Position numbers and translations under genes: made by a program | In this document: piece after piece, positions 62,252 to 64,000 of the stretch | How positions within the stretch are numbered: the stretch's first letter is position 1 | Layout of the letters: the number at the start of each line of letters is the position of its first letter | Source of the DNA: Paenibacillus wynnii | Lineage (GTDB): Bacteria > Bacillota > Bacilli > Paenibacillales > Paenibacillaceae | Length of the DNA stretch: 64,000 bases | Reading direction: 5' to 3' | Assembly: GCF_000757885.1 (NCBI RefSeq) | Contig: NZ_JQCR01000003.1 | Span: forward strand, 2,542,001 to 2,606,000 | Notes under the pieces: model-generated | Seen by the model: only the letters and a program-made list of their open reading frames with translations | What the model was told of the DNA's origin: nothing | Databases searched by the model: none

Positions 62252-62500
62252 CTATATTTTCAGCTCCCCAAGCTTGATCAGCTCGACAACCGCTTGCGAA
62301 CGGCCTTTTACGTTTAACTTTTGCATAACATTGGAGATGTGGTTGCGAACCGTCTTTTCGCTGATAAATAATAGACCAGCGATATCGCGTGTCGTTTTGT
62401 CCTGCACGAGAAGCTCGAAAACTTCGCGTTCACGATGTGTCAACAAAAATTTGCTGTGGTGTTCGTTCCCTTTCAATGGTATAAGTACCGTATCACCCAT
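62252..62500 (-). CDS. gerE: Sporulation regulator GerE (LuxR-type HTH)
   Basis: 82 aa. LTHREREVFELLVQDKTTRDIAGLLFISEKTVRNHISNVMQKL is nearly the B. subtilis GerE sequence. Final mother-cell regulator of coat genes. Its 3' end and terminator are repeated three times to the left (56.3, 57.3, 59.1 kb) plus a terminator-only copy at 55.3 kb. Confidence 0.93.
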   Translation of the reverse strand: MGDTVLIPLKGNEHHSKFLLTHREREVFELLVQDKTTRDIAGLLFISEKTVRNHISNVMQKLNVKGRSQAVVELIKLGELKI

Positions 62501-62671
62501 ATTCCCTAACTGTCACTTATCGCACCTTTTATTAGTCTTTTTTATGGTCTATGTAGGCATCTGCTAACCTATTCATTACCTTCTATTCTTTGCTTATCAC
62601 TACAAATCATTGCGAGTTTAACACCAAATTTAACACCAATTTATTAGCTATGAACAAAGAAAAAAAGCAGG

Positions 62672-62881
62672 TCACTTACCCTGCTTTCCTTCGGCTGTAT
62701 CCCCCTTAAACCAACTAATGAATGGCTCTCTAGGAATCTTTATTGAGCGACCCACACGCACCACATGAAACTGGCCGGAGTTACATAGATCATACGCTTG
62801 GTTCTTGCCTATCTGTAGGAACTTCTGAATATCCTCTACCTTAAGGACAGGTGGCAGGTCATCTACTTGTAGCGAGCTCAT
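62672..62881 (-). CDS. Excisionase-like HTH protein
   Basis: 69 aa from MSSLQVDDLPPVLKVEDIQ (62881), behind GAGGTG. VEDIQKFLQIGKNQAYDLCNSGQFHVVRVGRSIKIPREPFISWF is a classic HTH_17 domain. Marks the left edge of the prophage-like segment; could be Xis or a small regulator. Confidence 0.85.
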   Translation of the reverse strand: MSSLQVDDLPPVLKVEDIQKFLQIGKNQAYDLCNSGQFHVVRVGRSIKIPREPFISWFKGDTAEGKQGK

Positions 62882-62930
62882 TACATCACCTCGATTTATC
62901 ATACTGTTTAAAATGATTGTCTTATTACTT

Positions 62931-63407
62931 TTAATTACCTCTATTACTTTCTACTCCCCGTTCTTCCTTAACCACTTGTATGTTAAGAGTAAGGGCAATC
63001 TTATAGAACGCCTTCCACTTCCGCTTATAGTAAGTCGTCTCACCAATCGGAGGATCAAGTACATGGTTGTAAACGACATAATCAAAGTCGCAATCTATGT
63101 TAAGGTATCGCTCAGTAATTAAAATACGTTCCTTCATAGGCAGCCTCTTGACGGCTTTTTCTATTCTTTCGCAGTATCTTCTCCGGTACTCCTGGCTATC
63201 TACATTATGGATAGCAATGTTGGAAGTCTGGTCACTGGTAGTTCCTGTGTCACCCTTAGGAGAGTCAGACCATGCTGCTGTGGTCTGTGCTTCTCTTTCA
63301 TCAGAGGTTATAGTTTTATAGAGCCTGTACTTCTCTAACGCCGCCTCTACCGCTGCCTGCGTCAACTTTCTATCCAGCTCTGGCAACTCAAACGACATCT
63401 GTGTCAC
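62931..63407 (-). CDS. ArpU-family phage transcriptional regulator
   Basis: 158 aa, GTG start behind GAGGTG. N-terminal LDRKLTQAAVEAALEKYRLYK and the C-terminal KRLPMKERILITERYLN...TTYYKRKWKAFYKIALTLNI resemble ArpU/RinA-type late-gene activators. Supports a prophage running past the right edge. Confidence 0.82.
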   Translation of the reverse strand: MTQMSFELPELDRKLTQAAVEAALEKYRLYKTITSDEREAQTTAAWSDSPKGDTGTTSDQTSNIAIHNVDSQEYRRRYCERIEKAVKRLPMKERILITERYLNIDCDFDYVVYNHVLDPPIGETTYYKRKWKAFYKIALTLNIQVVKEERGVESNRGN

Positions 63408-63465
63408 ATCATCACCTCAGTTTGTAAAGGTTCCCCGACCGAAGCCGGGGAGATCGTACGGTTCA

Positions 63466-63978
63466 TTAAAACGGCAGGTCATCTTCGCTTTCAGGAATTA
63501 CTGGTCCACCTTCCGGCTCCTCTGTTTCCTTCTCCTCTTCAGCGGCGGCTATCTCCTCAATAGTAAGCTGATCCTTATCTTCCAGATCTATCGTTCCGTC
63601 AGGATTAACAGTCCCTTTAATGCCCTCACGCGGCTCATTGAACTCCTCAATGCTCATCTGCGAAGGAGCAACACCCAGAGTCACGTTACGACCTGCGAAT
63701 TTGTATAGCAGCTGTGCCTTATCGTCCTTGTCACCCTTGACACCAAACTTCATAACCGTTTTTTTGCTATCACGCTGCATGGAGATGAATTCAGCCGATA
63801 GATCGCCGCACACATCGTCACCGCCCACTTCTAGGTTAAGCACTACAATACTTCCAGATAGTTCAAACAGGTCCATCTCATCGCTAGCATCCTCAGTACC
63901 TTTGATTTCGAATTTCAGGATTTCCTTCTTATCATCTTTCTGCATAGACTTAAAAAGTACGTTCATTGTGGTTTTCAT
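63466..63978 (-). CDS. Phage-associated hypothetical protein
   Basis: 170 aa behind GAGGAGC. Internal duplication: FKSMQKDDKKEILKFEIKG near residue 9 and FISMQRDSKKTVMKFGVKG near 65. The acidic tail EEEKETEEPEGGP...ESEDDLPF resembles phage ssDNA-binding-associated proteins. Function unknown. Confidence 0.7.
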   Translation of the reverse strand: MKTTMNVLFKSMQKDDKKEILKFEIKGTEDASDEMDLFELSGSIVVLNLEVGGDDVCGDLSAEFISMQRDSKKTVMKFGVKGDKDDKAQLLYKFAGRNVTLGVAPSQMSIEEFNEPREGIKGTVNPDGTIDLEDKDQLTIEEIAAAEEEKETEEPEGGPVIPESEDDLPF

Positions 63979-64000
63979 TTATAATTGCTCCTCTCGAATT

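Overview
The window looks like a chromosomal segment of a nitrogen-fixing, endospore-forming Firmicute, most likely a Paenibacillus. The evidence is a compact nifB-H-D-K-E-N-X-(DUF269)-hesA-nifV operon with a sigma-A promoter flanked by GlnR-type operators, an SLH-anchored YcdB/YcdC protein, GerA/GerB/GerC germinant-receptor genes and gerE. No rRNA or tRNA gene was recognised.

Layout. (1) 1-10.7 kb: the nif operon, all on the minus strand and entering the window inside nifV. (2) 10.8-20.2 kb: ordinary chromosome. It holds a TerC-family gene behind a yybP-ykoY (Mn2+) riboswitch, a secreted SLH protein, a histidine kinase/response regulator pair, a small exported protein and a serine hydrolase, then a block of dead genes where a gerA-family gene and an ssuBC-type transporter have been fused by deletion. 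(3) 20.3-24 kb: decayed, AT-rich small genes. (4) About 24-51 kb: the notable region, an integron-like gene-cassette array. About 30 small unrelated AT-rich genes lie almost all on the minus strand. They include nine GNAT acetyltransferases (one broken), two intact GrpB copies, NUDIX, APH-like, 2H phosphoesterase, VanZ, DUF3885, DUF3977, RelA/SpoT and TIR proteins. In the right three quarters (31.4-50.4 kb) each is followed by a GC-rich 85-200 bp site with attC architecture: terminal NNNNTAAC/GTTANNNN boxes, an inner stem with compensatory changes and a large variable multi-arm centre. The terminal boxes match across each cassette rather than across each site, as expected for mobile cassettes joined by site-specific recombination. 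The right end carries an attI-like cluster of CACGAA motifs and the C-terminal remnant of a tyrosine recombinase. The left end is decayed, so the array appears polar. (5) 51.2-55.3 kb: a four-gene germinant-receptor operon. (6) 55.3-64 kb: a SagB-like oxidoreductase and small accessory genes separated by repeated copies of the gerE 3' end plus terminator, the real gerE, a MarR/azoreductase/MFS module with palindromic operators, and the edge of a prophage (excisionase-like, ArpU-like and phage proteins).

How the parts work together. The nif genes encode the MoFe and Fe proteins and the FeMo-cofactor pathway, transcribed from one promoter that appears to sense nitrogen through GlnR. The cassette array is a store of single-gene accessory functions (acetylation, nucleotide chemistry, possible phage defence through TIR and RelA/SpoT proteins). 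Most cassette genes have no obvious promoter; the inverted TIR gene has its own consensus promoter and terminator. Several genes carry single-base frameshifts, either real decay in old cassettes or sequencing error. All functional assignments are from sequence reading and family knowledge; no database search was possible.
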